Origin: a virus
DNA: 26,377 nucleotides
Virus record (IMG/VR): IMGVR_UViG_3300029319_000419
Location: 1-26,377 of that record
Strand: one strand, 5' to 3'
The position numbers and the translations under genes are program-made. Shown here piece by piece: positions 5,377-13,613 of this stretch (its first letter is position 1; the number at the start of each line of letters is the position of its first letter). The notes beneath the pieces were generated by a model. That model did no database searches. It was not told where the DNA came from and was given only the letters and a program-made list of their open reading frames with translations.

Positions 5377-7310
5377 TGGCAAGATTTGTAGGATTTAAGC
5401 CTGAGGGCATGAGAAAGATCGCCTCTAAGATGGGTTATCAAGGATCAATGGATGACTTTGATAACTACTTACAACAGAACCCTGAAAAGAAAAGACAAAT
5501 GATTGTCTATGAATCTATGGCTAGACAAATGGCTAAAGGAGGAGTTGTTAAGATGCAAGAGGGGGGTGCAACTCAACCTGCTAGTCCTAGACAGTTACCA
5601 CAAGCAGATGTTCCTGTAGGAACTACTTACACACCTACAACAGGCATAGGAGAAGTTTTTACAGACAGAGCACAAACACCTGCTTTACCTGAAGGTGGTA
5701 CAACCATACCTGTTGGCACACAAGTAACACAAGAACAAATTATAGGTGGTGATACAGGTCAGTTAGCAGGTACAGTTGCAGTGCCTACAACAGTAGCACC
5801 CACAACAACTACACAATTACAACAAGCACAAGATGCTAATTTAACTGCAGTGCAAACTGCATCTGACGCAGTAGATACTGCTCTATCTGCAACTCAGGCA
5901 GCACAAACAACATTAGAAGACCCAAGAGCAAAAGTATTAGCGGCACAACAAACAGCAACAAGTGTTGGCAATGTAACTGCTGCTCAAGGTCAATCTACGT
6001 TATTACAAAATCCTGTACAAAGACAAATAGAACAAGGAGAGCTAATATCTCCTTCTGCCAATGCACAGACTGCTTCTAAGTTTACTGAACAAATAGAAGC
6101 GGCAACTGCAACACCTACAAGTCAGGCAACTGTAGCAGGACAACTTGCAATGTTAACATCGAACTTTGATGCTAATGATCCACCTGCATGGGCAGCAGGT
6201 GCTATTAGAGGTGTACAAGCAGTTATGCAACAAAGAGGTTTAGGTGCTTCTAGTATTGCAGGACAAGCACTTGTTCAAGCTGCAATGGAATCAGCGTTAC
6301 CTGTAGCACAAGCTGATGCAAGTGTATTTGCACAGTTCGAAAATCAAAACTTATCTAATAGACAACAAAGAGCAATGTTAGCTGCTCAACAAAGAGCACA
6401 ATTTATTGGAATAGAGTTTGATCAAGACTTTCAAGCTAGAGTGCAAAATGCTGCAAAAGTTAGTGATATTGCAAATCAAAACTTTACTGCAGAACAACAG
6501 ATAGCTTTAGAAAATAGTCGTGTTACAAATACAATGAATTTAAATAATCTGTCTAATAGACAGGCTCTTGTGTTAGCAGAGGCATCTGCTTTAGCTAATA
6601 TGGATTCTTCTAATTTAAATAATAGACAACAGGCTGCAGTTCAGAATGCACAAAATTTCTTACAACAAGATATGGCTAACTTAACTAACTTGCAACAAAC
6701 AGAATTATTTAAAGCACAACAAAGAACACAAGCGTTGTTTACAGACCAAGCCGCCACTAACGCTGCAAATCAATTCAATGCAACATCACAAAATCAAGTT
6801 GATCAGTTCTTCTCTAACTTAGCACAACAAGCATCACAGTTTAATGCAACACAAGCTAATGCACAGGCACAATTTAATGCAGGTCAAGTGAATACAGTAG
6901 AAAGATTTAATGCTGAGATAAACAATCAACGTGATCAGTTTAATGCACAGAATCAATTAGCCATAGCACAGAATAATGCAGTATGGAGAAGAGAGATCGC
7001 TACTGCAGATACTGTTGCAGTAAACAGAGCTAATGAACTTAATGCAAATGCAGTATTAGATATATCAAAAGAAGCCTATGACAATTTGTGGTCACATTAT
7101 AGTGATACAATGGAATGGGCGTGGACAAGTGCTGACAATCAGTTGGATAGAATAAACGCTTTAGCAGTCGCAGAGATAAGTAAAGATGTAAAAATGGAAA
7201 CTGCAAAAATGCAGTCAAGTTCTGCGGCAGGAACTGCAGTAGGTAATTTAATCGGAACATTAGGCTCTGCTGCTATAAGTAAAGGATTATTTGGAGGTTT
7301 ACCTAAATGA
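5376..7310 (+). CDS. Probable internal virion protein with 11-residue helical repeats
   Basis: A 644-residue protein starting at GTG, whose G is the last base of the preceding TAG. Residues 1-60 are a basic folded head (MARFVGFKPEGMRKIASKMG). About 62-250 is Thr/Gln/Ala rich and low complexity. About 255-460 is Gln/Ala helical. In 467-524 the motif F-N-A recurs every 11 residues, and N-L marks at 325, 391, 413 and 435 keep the same register. Around 570-600 there is a Trp-rich helix (AYDNLWSHYSDTMEWAW). The C-terminus is Gly/Ala rich (GTAVGNLIGTLGSAAI). Such long Gln/Ala helical proteins next to very large virion proteins in podovirus-like genomes are usually ejected core proteins. The role is inferred from composition and place. 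Confidence 0.75.
   Translation: MARFVGFKPEGMRKIASKMGYQGSMDDFDNYLQQNPEKKRQMIVYESMARQMAKGGVVKMQEGGATQPASPRQLPQADVPVGTTYTPTTGIGEVFTDRAQTPALPEGGTTIPVGTQVTQEQIIGGDTGQLAGTVAVPTTVAPTTTTQLQQAQDANLTAVQTASDAVDTALSATQAAQTTLEDPRAKVLAAQQTATSVGNVTAAQGQSTLLQNPVQRQIEQGELISPSANAQTASKFTEQIEAATATPTSQATVAGQLAMLTSNFDANDPPAWAAGAIRGVQAVMQQRGLGASSIAGQALVQAAMESALPVAQADASVFAQFENQNLSNRQQRAMLAAQQRAQFIGIEFDQDFQARVQNAAKVSDIANQNFTAEQQIALENSRVTNTMNLNNLSNRQALVLAEASALANMDSSNLNNRQQAAVQNAQNFLQQDMANLTNLQQTELFKAQQRTQALFTDQAATNAANQFNATSQNQVDQFFSNLAQQASQFNATQANAQAQFNAGQVNTVERFNAEINNQRDQFNAQNQLAIAQNNAVWRREIATADTVAVNRANELNANAVLDISKEAYDNLWSHYSDTMEWAWTSADNQLDRINALAVAEISKDVKMETAKMQSSSAAGTAVGNLIGTLGSAAISKGLFGGLPK
6348..6947 (+). repeat. 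Coding region of an 11-residue (hendecad) protein repeat
   Basis: Within the 644-residue virion protein, Phe of F-N-A (or F-F) falls at residues 467, 478, 489, 500, 511 and 522, exactly 11 apart. N-L pairs at 325, 391, 413 and 435 are spaced 66, 22 and 22. At DNA level this is a degenerate 33-base periodicity. An 11-residue period suits long, gently right-handed helical bundles. Confidence 0.8.
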
Positions 7311-7540
7311 TAACAAATCCAACATTACAAATATTAAATTCATTTGAGAAACTAGGAAGTCCTGAAACAAAAGTTGAGCCAAAAGGCATGGGAATGATGT
7401 CTAGATCAAGACCACCTGTTCAACAAATGTCAGATGTAAAAAAGCAACCTGCTATAATAGCAAGAGAAATACAAATGCAAATTAGAAACACAAACAAAGC
7501 ACAAAAGAATGGAGGCACAGACGATGGAACAGTCGTTTGA
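7307..7540 (+). CDS. Small virion-region protein, unknown function
   Basis: A 77-residue protein whose ATG overlaps the preceding TGA, with a strong GGAGG nine bases upstream inside the end of that gene. The sequence is polar and probably disordered at the C-terminus (KAQKNGGTDDGTVV). It has KGMGMMSRSRPPVQQM in the middle, echoing the MGLMSRR end of the next protein. I do not recognise a family. It lies in the run of internal virion genes, so a minor structural role is possible. Confidence 0.68.
   Translation: MITNPTLQILNSFEKLGSPETKVEPKGMGMMSRSRPPVQQMSDVKKQPAIIAREIQMQIRNTNKAQKNGGTDDGTVV
7511..7526 (+). promoter_or_regulatory. Ribosome binding site deciding the start of the Met-rich virion protein
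   Basis: GGAGG at 7511-7515 lies eight bases before ATG 7524, inside the preceding gene. The ATG at 7509 is upstream of it and is therefore unlikely to be used. Confidence 0.7.
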
Positions 7541-8021
7541 TAGACCTATTCCCGGAATGGCAATGACACATGAAGTAGGAGCTAGACCTTGGCAGACTCC
7601 TCCTGCATTAACAACAGTAGAAGAAGCTACAAATTATTATGCAGAGAGAATGGGAACAGATCAATTTAAAGCACAATTATTTGATGTTATGGAAATGGGT
7701 GTGCCATTAACAACATTGGCAAATACGATACAACTTGCTAGTGTCATGGAGGGCATGCACACAGTAGATGTTGGAATGTTAATGTTACCTATTCTTGTTG
7801 AAATGATGATGGCAATAGCAGACTCTGCAGGTGTTAAATATCAAACAGGTATGGAAGGTATGGAAAATGAAAGAGGCACAGTTGCTAACAGAATTATTAG
7901 TGACATGGCAAGAGAAAAAGATATGACTCAAGAAGATATGCCTATGGCAGAAACAGAAGAGATGGTACAAGAAGAGCAACCCCAAGAAGAGCCTATGGGA
8001 TTAATGTCGAGGAGAGCGTAA
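7524..8021 (+). CDS. Conserved marine-phage virion protein, methionine-rich
   Basis: A 165-residue protein. I choose ATG 7524 because GGAGG sits at 7511-7515, whereas the ATG at 7509 lies before that site. It opens MEQSFDRPIPGMAMTHEVG followed by ARPWQTPP and a helical domain (about 30-110) with Met-rich faces (VDVGMLMLPILVEMMMAIAD). The tail is acidic (EEMVQEEQPQEEP) and ends MGLMSRRA. The DRPIPGM, MTHE, GARPW opening is one I recall from conserved structural proteins of marine podovirus-like and uncultured marine phages. Biochemical function is unknown. It overlaps the previous gene by 17 bases and abuts the next. Confidence 0.78.
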   Translation: MEQSFDRPIPGMAMTHEVGARPWQTPPALTTVEEATNYYAERMGTDQFKAQLFDVMEMGVPLTTLANTIQLASVMEGMHTVDVGMLMLPILVEMMMAIADSAGVKYQTGMEGMENERGTVANRIISDMAREKDMTQEDMPMAETEEMVQEEQPQEEPMGLMSRRA

Positions 8022-9389
8022 ATGTCTTTGTTTAGTAATTTATTTGGTGGAGAATTTGCAAAAGGTTTAGTAACAGGAACTGCTAGAGGTCTTGAGAAAG
8101 GTTTTGCTGATGATATCGAAAGAACTAAAAACAATGTGGATAATCTTGTAATAGAATCCTATAAAGGTGCAGTAGAATCTAAAAAAGAATTTGACAGAGT
8201 ATATAAAGAAAACAGAAAGATTGTTGATCAGATTATTGCTAACTTAGGTGGAGAGCAAGGTGCTGATAATCCTGAGGCAATTGTAGCTGCTCAAGGACTA
8301 ATAGCCGATCAAGGTTTAGATCGTGCTTTAAAATACTCTCAAAATTTAGTAAATGCATTTAATTTTGATGGCACACCACCGATAAAAAATTTGCAAATGG
8401 GTAAAAGAACAAATCACTCTACTCCATTAACAGCAGATTTATTAACAAAATCAACTGTTCCTGCTATAACAATTCCTAATTTTAAAGATTTAACAAAAAC
8501 TGCTGATGTAGGTATTATGAGATTTTTTGGAGATGAAGATTATACATCTAATGAAGTAGAGTCAAGAGCTAGTGCATTAATGAGAGCTAGAGGGATTGAT
8601 CCTAATAAAGGTGATTTAAATTTACCTCCTGCTGTTTCAGTTAAAGTAGATCCATTAATTATGGGTATGCAGAGCGATCCAACTAATGAAATTATAAGAC
8701 TTCAAAATTTTATAGAGAAAAATCCAAACATGGATAACGAAACACAAGCAAGAGTTAAAAACATGTTAGCTTCTCAATATAATATACTTAATAGAGTTAG
8801 ATCAATCAAAGAGAAAAGACTCCCCGGACCTTTAACAACTTCTGAAAATAAAGAATATAGAAAATTTATTACTAATGAAATAATAAGTCGATTTAATATA
8901 GATGCTAAATTAAAACCTGATTTTTCTGGAGAATATGTAACTATTGGTACAAAAAATGAAAAAAGAGGTTTGGTCACAGATTACGTAAATAATATAATGG
9001 TAACCTTAAATGATGCTGCTGTGAAAGGCATATTAGGTAAAGAAGTTAATTTTTTTACAACACTATCCAAAGCTATTCGTGCAAATAAAAAAATTGTAGT
9101 TGTAGATAATTTATTAGATACTGTAGATACTGAAGACCTCTTTAAGAAAAAGGATTACGATGCACTAGAGAAAAAAAGAAAACCCTTACCCCCACCCGGA
9201 AGTGGAAATTTATCAACAATGAGTCAATCTCAGTTGGTTTCTAATATTAAAAGTTTACAACCAAATACACCTAAAAGAACAAAAGCTATGGATGCATTAG
9301 TAAAACTTATAATTCAAAATAGAAAAGCTCAAGGAGCACCTATAGGTTATAATGATGCAATGAATATAGCTAAAAATTTAATAAAATAG
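8022..9389 (+). CDS. Probable internal virion protein, unknown fold
   Basis: A 455-residue protein with a good site (GGAGAGCGTAAATG). It opens SLFSNLFGGEFAKGLVTGTARG, a Gly-rich amphipathic segment. A lysine-rich mainly helical body follows and there is a Pro-rich linker near residues 388-396 (RKPLPPPGSGN). Nothing in it matches an enzyme that I recognise. It sits between the Met-rich virion protein and the 1139-residue protein, the position where podovirus-like phages usually code their ejected core proteins. The role is inferred from position. Confidence 0.72.
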   Translation: MSLFSNLFGGEFAKGLVTGTARGLEKGFADDIERTKNNVDNLVIESYKGAVESKKEFDRVYKENRKIVDQIIANLGGEQGADNPEAIVAAQGLIADQGLDRALKYSQNLVNAFNFDGTPPIKNLQMGKRTNHSTPLTADLLTKSTVPAITIPNFKDLTKTADVGIMRFFGDEDYTSNEVESRASALMRARGIDPNKGDLNLPPAVSVKVDPLIMGMQSDPTNEIIRLQNFIEKNPNMDNETQARVKNMLASQYNILNRVRSIKEKRLPGPLTTSENKEYRKFITNEIISRFNIDAKLKPDFSGEYVTIGTKNEKRGLVTDYVNNIMVTLNDAAVKGILGKEVNFFTTLSKAIRANKKIVVVDNLLDTVDTEDLFKKKDYDALEKKRKPLPPPGSGNLSTMSQSQLVSNIKSLQPNTPKRTKAMDALVKLIIQNRKAQGAPIGYNDAMNIAKNLIK

Positions 9390-9398
9390 AGAAATTAA

Positions 9399-12300
9399 AT
9401 GCAGTATGAAATAGATGCTGATTATACTCAGTTTGACCAAGAGGGTTTAACTAGAGAAAATCTAATCCAAAACGTAAATTTTTTATCAGATGCTAGAGCC
9501 TTTTTAGCAGATAGAGAAGATTACTATTCCGATGATCCTGAAGACATATACGACAGATACTTAGAACATTTTCGTTATCAAAACGTTAATGAGGTAACTG
9601 CTGTAAGAGATATGTATCAGGCACAAGATTACAAATCAAAAGGTGATGATGAAGGTCTAGCTAGAATGGGCAGACTCATGGACACTTTTGATAAGCAAGA
9701 TAGCGAGTATACAACGGAAACTTTGACAGATTATTTAGGTGGTGTGTTTACTGCTCCATCTACATATGCAGGAATGTTCTCTTTTGGTGCTGCAAAGAGT
9801 GGTGCTTTAGCTGCTCAACAAGGAATAAAGTTTGGAATAAAAGAAATAATTAAAAATGGTGCTAAAGTTGCAGGTAAAGATTTAACAACAGGAGCATTAA
9901 AAAAAGCAGGTAATTATTCTAGATTAAAAGCATTAAGAGAAGGCTTTGCAAATGGTGGATATAAAACTGCGATAGGTGCAGGTGTTGTAGACGCTTTAGG
10001 TGCGTCAGGAACTGCCGCTGCTCAAGAAGAAACTAGAGTTACAATTGATCCTGAAAGAGAGTTTGACAATAGTAATGTTGCATTAGCAGGTGCGTTAGGA
10101 TTTCTTCCCGGAACTTTATTAGGTGGATTTACAGGTGCAAAGAAAGCAATAGCAGGTAATACTGCAGAAATGTATTTAAAAAATGCATTAAAAGAAAATA
10201 GAAAAGCAGTACATTCATCTTTTAAAAATCACACTTTAAAAAATTTAAAAGACAAAGGAACTATAGGAAAGTTAACTAAAGATTTAAACTCAAAATTAAA
10301 TAAAGTAGCTTTGTCAAAAACTGCAGAAGAGTCACTTGAAAAAGGTAAAAAATTAAAAGAAGATTTAGCTCCTGAAGTTGGAACACTATTTAGCTTAGAT
10401 AGTAAAATTATAGCTAATATATCATCTGCAGGTGCAGAAATAATAGATATGATAGGACCTAGAGCAGGTGTTACTAAAGGCAGTAAAGAAGATTTAGAAG
10501 AGAGAATAACTTCTAGAATAGCAAGAGGTTTTTCTTTACCTAATGAAGAGATGAAGGGTAAGTTAATGGATGCCTTTCAAGGTATTCTTAAAAAACATAA
10601 TCTAACTGCTCAAGAGTTTGGATCATTGTATTTAGCAGAGATATCAGAAGCAGGTAGAACGTTAGGTGTGCAAAGTAGAATATCAAAAGCTCAGACTAAA
10701 CAATTGTTTGAAGAGTTAAATGAAGTAGATAAAAATCTGTATACTTTAGGTAGAACTACAGAACAAGCTAGAGAAGAAATTATTAAAAATGCAGATAGAG
10801 GTAATTTTTTAAATTCTATCAATGATGGATTACGTGCATTAAATAAGACACGTATTGGTTTAATGACAGTGCAACTAGCTACAACTGTAAGAAACACTAC
10901 AAACGGGTATCTTAGAAATTATGTTTATGGTTTTAATAATTTAAACGCGGGTTTACTTAGAACTTTAGTTATAGCACCTCAAAGATATGTGAGAGGTTTT
11001 ATATTTAATGATGATCAATTAAAACAAGCAGGTGCTTTTGCTGTCAAAGAAGGTGTGGCAGATTTAAAAAATGGACTTAGTTCTGCATATTTAAAAGATT
11101 TAGTTCTAGGAATACAAAGTGAAGACACTGCAGTATTAGTTAAAATGTTTAAAGACCCTAAATTAGGTAATTCTGAAAAAGCATCAGAGTTGTTTAGATC
11201 ACTAGGAGATATAGGAAACAGTGTAACATCAAAGATAGGAACACAAAATAGCAGAATGATGAGAGTTGCTTCTTTGCTCAACGGATTTAACACCATGAGT
11301 GACAACATGTTTAAGGCTGCTATATTTTCTAGAGAGATAGACAAATTAATTAAAATAGATGCAGGTGACGTATTTAAGAAAAACGGAATAAATAATTTAA
11401 GTGATTTAGTTTCTAGTGGCAACATGAAGTTAATGGATGACAAAGCCATAGCAAATGCCATGTCAGAAGCAATGGATTTTACCTATCAAACAGGTAGATT
11501 TAGAGGAAGAAAAGGTGGATTTAATCAAGTTGCAGCAGGTTTTATTGATACCTTTAGTACACAATTAGGATCAACATTTGTTCCTTTTCCAAGATATATG
11601 GTAAATGCATTTAGATTTTTTTATGAACATGCTCCTATATTTGGAATGATTGACGCTTTTGGTATATTAAATAAAGCCAGAGGTGCAGATAAATTTGCAA
11701 AACAAATAACAGGCTTTGGAATGATTACTGCTCTCTATGGCATGAGACAACAGTTTGGAGATGAGACCACAGGTGCTTATCAATACAAAAATCCATTCGG
11801 TCATGGTACATTTGATGCTAGAGCAGCCTTAGGTCCTTTCACTGCATTTGCGGCATTAGCAGATTATTTATACAGACTAGGAAAACCTAATGGTTTTTTT
11901 GAAAGAATACTTGGGGTTAGACTACATGATAATGAAAAAGTATCAGATAAGATAAGTATAAGAGATTTAACCACTGCATTAACAGGTGGAGCATTTGGTA
12001 GAGCAGGTGTGAGTTTAGACATGATGGATGGATTAGTGTCTGCTTTAACTAAAGAGTCAAATCTTTCTGATGAAACTAAATTAAATGAAGTGGGAGCTAG
12101 ATTTTTAGGAAATTATTTTAGCACATACACTGTGGGTGCAGGAGTGTTAAAAGATGTATATGCTATGGTTGATCCTGATTACAGGTTATTGACCGACAAT
12201 ACAGATGTTGAGTTTATTCCTTACGTATTGAAACAAGCTACTCGTTCATTTCCAATGGAAGCACACGCAGATGGTGACGGATTCTTTGAAAGACCTGCAC

Positions 12301-12818
12301 AAACATCTCCATACAAATCAGGTGGCATACAAAATCATATGCCTTTTTTCAGACAGATAACAGGATTGACCCCACAAGAGCCAAGAAATACTGCACAAAA
12401 AGAACTAGACAGATTAAAATTAGATTATGTTGAAGTAGCACCAAGAAAACTAAAAGACCCTGAAGCAAATAGAGATGCAAGACTATACACAGGTTATGCA
12501 TTAGAGGGATATTTAACTGATTATATTAATAGTTCTGATTATAATAGTTTAGATAATGATGCACAAAAGAAAAAAGCTCTTAAAATAGAAATGGCTAATA
12601 TCAAAAATGAAGCATTAGCTTATGCTTTAAGTAGTCAGGATTGGGACACAAGCGATGATATAATCAGAAAAAATAGAGCAAGATTTTTTAGATTACGTGG
12701 ATTGGACAGAGAGATAATAGAAAGAGAATGGAGAAAACAAAATCCGGGTCAGGATATAGAAATGGATGATTACGGAGATTTGTTAGATATAGGTGAAGAG
12801 TTTGGAATAATTAAGTAG
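9399..12818 (+). CDS. Very large internal virion (DNA-ejection) protein
   Basis: This 1139-residue protein is the largest gene here. The head reads MQYEIDADYTQFDQEGLTRE, then YLEHFRYQNVNEVTAVRDM (about 55-73) and GRLMDTFDKQD (about 91-101). These segments recall a large conserved protein of pelagiphage and related uncultured marine phages. Gly/Ala-rich hydrophobic stretches occur near 115-150, 195-205 and 227-245, and amphipathic helices fill the rest. A Phe-rich patch (FVPFPRYMVNAFRFFYEHAP) lies near 727. No lysozyme or transglycosylase motif was found. By size and place it corresponds to T7 gp16-type core proteins, though no homology to gp16 is claimed. Its last 8 bases overlap the end of the convergent gene. 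Only a weak GAGA precedes its ATG. Confidence 0.78.
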   Translation: MQYEIDADYTQFDQEGLTRENLIQNVNFLSDARAFLADREDYYSDDPEDIYDRYLEHFRYQNVNEVTAVRDMYQAQDYKSKGDDEGLARMGRLMDTFDKQDSEYTTETLTDYLGGVFTAPSTYAGMFSFGAAKSGALAAQQGIKFGIKEIIKNGAKVAGKDLTTGALKKAGNYSRLKALREGFANGGYKTAIGAGVVDALGASGTAAAQEETRVTIDPEREFDNSNVALAGALGFLPGTLLGGFTGAKKAIAGNTAEMYLKNALKENRKAVHSSFKNHTLKNLKDKGTIGKLTKDLNSKLNKVALSKTAEESLEKGKKLKEDLAPEVGTLFSLDSKIIANISSAGAEIIDMIGPRAGVTKGSKEDLEERITSRIARGFSLPNEEMKGKLMDAFQGILKKHNLTAQEFGSLYLAEISEAGRTLGVQSRISKAQTKQLFEELNEVDKNLYTLGRTTEQAREEIIKNADRGNFLNSINDGLRALNKTRIGLMTVQLATTVRNTTNGYLRNYVYGFNNLNAGLLRTLVIAPQRYVRGFIFNDDQLKQAGAFAVKEGVADLKNGLSSAYLKDLVLGIQSEDTAVLVKMFKDPKLGNSEKASELFRSLGDIGNSVTSKIGTQNSRMMRVASLLNGFNTMSDNMFKAAIFSREIDKLIKIDAGDVFKKNGINNLSDLVSSGNMKLMDDKAIANAMSEAMDFTYQTGRFRGRKGGFNQVAAGFIDTFSTQLGSTFVPFPRYMVNAFRFFYEHAPIFGMIDAFGILNKARGADKFAKQITGFGMITALYGMRQQFGDETTGAYQYKNPFGHGTFDARAALGPFTAFAALADYLYRLGKPNGFFERILGVRLHDNEKVSDKISIRDLTTALTGGAFGRAGVSLDMMDGLVSALTKESNLSDETKLNEVGARFLGNYFSTYTVGAGVLKDVYAMVDPDYRLLTDNTDVEFIPYVLKQATRSFPMEAHADGDGFFERPAQTSPYKSGGIQNHMPFFRQITGLTPQEPRNTAQKELDRLKLDYVEVAPRKLKDPEANRDARLYTGYALEGYLTDYINSSDYNSLDNDAQKKKALKIEMANIKNEALAYALSSQDWDTSDDIIRKNRARFFRLRGLDREIIEREWRKQNPGQDIEMDDYGDLLDIGEEFGIIK

Positions 12819-13059
12819 CAACATATCTTAATATTCCCATCATCAACGCTGCACAAGCAACACCATTAACCATTAATAATGCTCTATCATGCCAAAGATA
12901 AGCCATACCAGTTAAGCAACCTGTGCCTACGCAGGAGGATATCAAATCGTAGAAAGGGAACACACCGACTGCTCGACAGATTATCCCTGACATGATGAAC
13001 ATAGAACCTATCCATTTTAAATACCAAGATAGGTCATGCGTTGGAGTTATTTTTTGCAT
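12811..13059 (-). CDS. DUF6552-like small membrane protein, possible holin
   Basis: An 82-residue protein with GGAG four bases before ATG. After MQKITPTHDLSWYLKW there are about three hydrophobic segments (near 15-28, 36-55 and 60-78) with conserved-looking short loops (LWHDRALLMVNG). This MQKITPTHDLSWYLKW opening and topology match, from memory, the DUF6552 family of small phage and alphaproteobacterial membrane proteins. Function is not established. A holin role is plausible for a small multi-pass phage protein at the end of an operon, but no endolysin lies beside it. It is the last gene of the leftward operon. Confidence 0.75.
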   Translation of the reverse strand: MQKITPTHDLSWYLKWIGSMFIMSGIICRAVGVFPFYDLISSCVGTGCLTGMAYLWHDRALLMVNGVACAALMMGILRYVAT

Positions 13060-13198
13060 TTAACTCCTTTAACTTTTTTAGAATTATATCTGTTAAACCC
13101 TGCACAAGTTTAACATTCTCAAATATCTCTTCTAATTTTTTTGAAGTAGTATTATTTTTCTTTTCCATAAACTCTTTAGCTTCTTTTTCTAGCCTCAT
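13034..13198 (-). CDS. Small helical protein, unknown
   Basis: 54 residues from ATG 13198, nested between two others: its first 23 bases overlap the gene before and its last 26 bases overlap the DUF6552-like gene. The protein is Lys/Glu rich and helical (MRLEKEAKEFMEKK, then LEEIFENVKLVQGLTDIILKK), without Cys or membrane segments. A TTG nine codons upstream could also start it. The GGAGTTAA used by the next gene lies inside its coding end. No family is recognised. The case for it being real rests on tight packing and the otherwise uncovered bases between its neighbours. Confidence 0.5.
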   Translation of the reverse strand: MRLEKEAKEFMEKKNNTTSKKLEEIFENVKLVQGLTDIILKKLKELNAKNNSNA

Positions 13199-13394
13199 TC
13201 TTTTCAACCTGTTTAAAATAAGCAAAGTTATAACCTCTTTGCCACTCCCTATGTTGCATAGTTTTTGCAGGAAAAGGATTCTTTTTATTAAATCTAAAAC
13301 CTGTGATGCCCTGATTATATTGCAACTTCAAAGGTGCATCATATTTACCTAGACCTCTTTCTTGTCTACTTAGATTTTTTTTCTTCTTTATCAC
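13176..13394 (-). CDS. Small basic protein with REWQRGYNxAYF motif
   Basis: A 72-residue basic protein starting at GTG 13394, with no good ATG available. It reads LSRQERGLGKYDAPLKLQYNQGI in pieces, then TMQHREWQRGYNFAYF and a charged C-terminus. The W-x-x-G-Y-x-x-A-Y/F motif near the end resembles that of ribosome modulation factor-like small proteins, which bind ribosomes in stationary cells. The match is short and made from memory, so a ribosome-binding role is only a suggestion. It overlaps both neighbours by 29 and 23 bases. Confidence 0.62.
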   Translation of the reverse strand: MIKKKKNLSRQERGLGKYDAPLKLQYNQGITGFRFNKKNPFPAKTMQHREWQRGYNFAYFKQVEKNEARKRS

Positions 13395-13611
13395 TTTTTT
13401 CTACAGTCTTTCTTTCAAAGTATTTTACAAGCATAGATAATCTAGCATCATATTTGTCTATGGCTTCTAGCTCCTTATCTATTGATCCTTGTATATCAGA
13501 GTGTTCTCCAATACCAACAGATGTTCTTAAATATATTTCTACGTTAGCTATATGTTTATTTATATTACCAACATAATAAGACTTTAAAGCTCCTAGCAAC
13601 ATTTCTCTCAT
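13366..13611 (-). CDS. Conserved small phage protein (MREML...GIGEHSDI type)
   Basis: 81 residues with AGGAAG upstream of the ATG, beginning two bases after the reductase stop. The sequence MREMLLGALKSYYVGNINKH, then ANVEIYL and VGIGEHSDIQGSIDKEL, is a pattern I recall from short proteins in many marine phages, including T4-like and podovirus-like ones. It is predicted helical with a Lys/Glu tail. Function is unknown. Placement straight after the reductase may mean shared expression only. Confidence 0.75.
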   Translation of the reverse strand: MREMLLGALKSYYVGNINKHIANVEIYLRTSVGIGEHSDIQGSIDKELEAIDKYDARLSMLVKYFERKTVEKSDKEEKKSK

Positions 13612-13613
13612 AG

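Noticed and set aside
11015-11461. A 148-codon frame on the - strand
   Set aside because: It is wholly antisense within the 1139-residue virion gene; its Leu/Ile/Ser-rich composition is what an AT-rich antisense frame gives.
12790-12850. A bidirectional terminator at the strand switch
   Set aside because: I could not find a stable GC-rich inverted repeat followed by a T run on either strand.
13041-13352. A 103-codon + strand frame rich in Phe, Ser and Leu
   Set aside because: It is antisense to the small late-operon genes; Phe/Ser richness mirrors Lys/Glu codons on the other strand.
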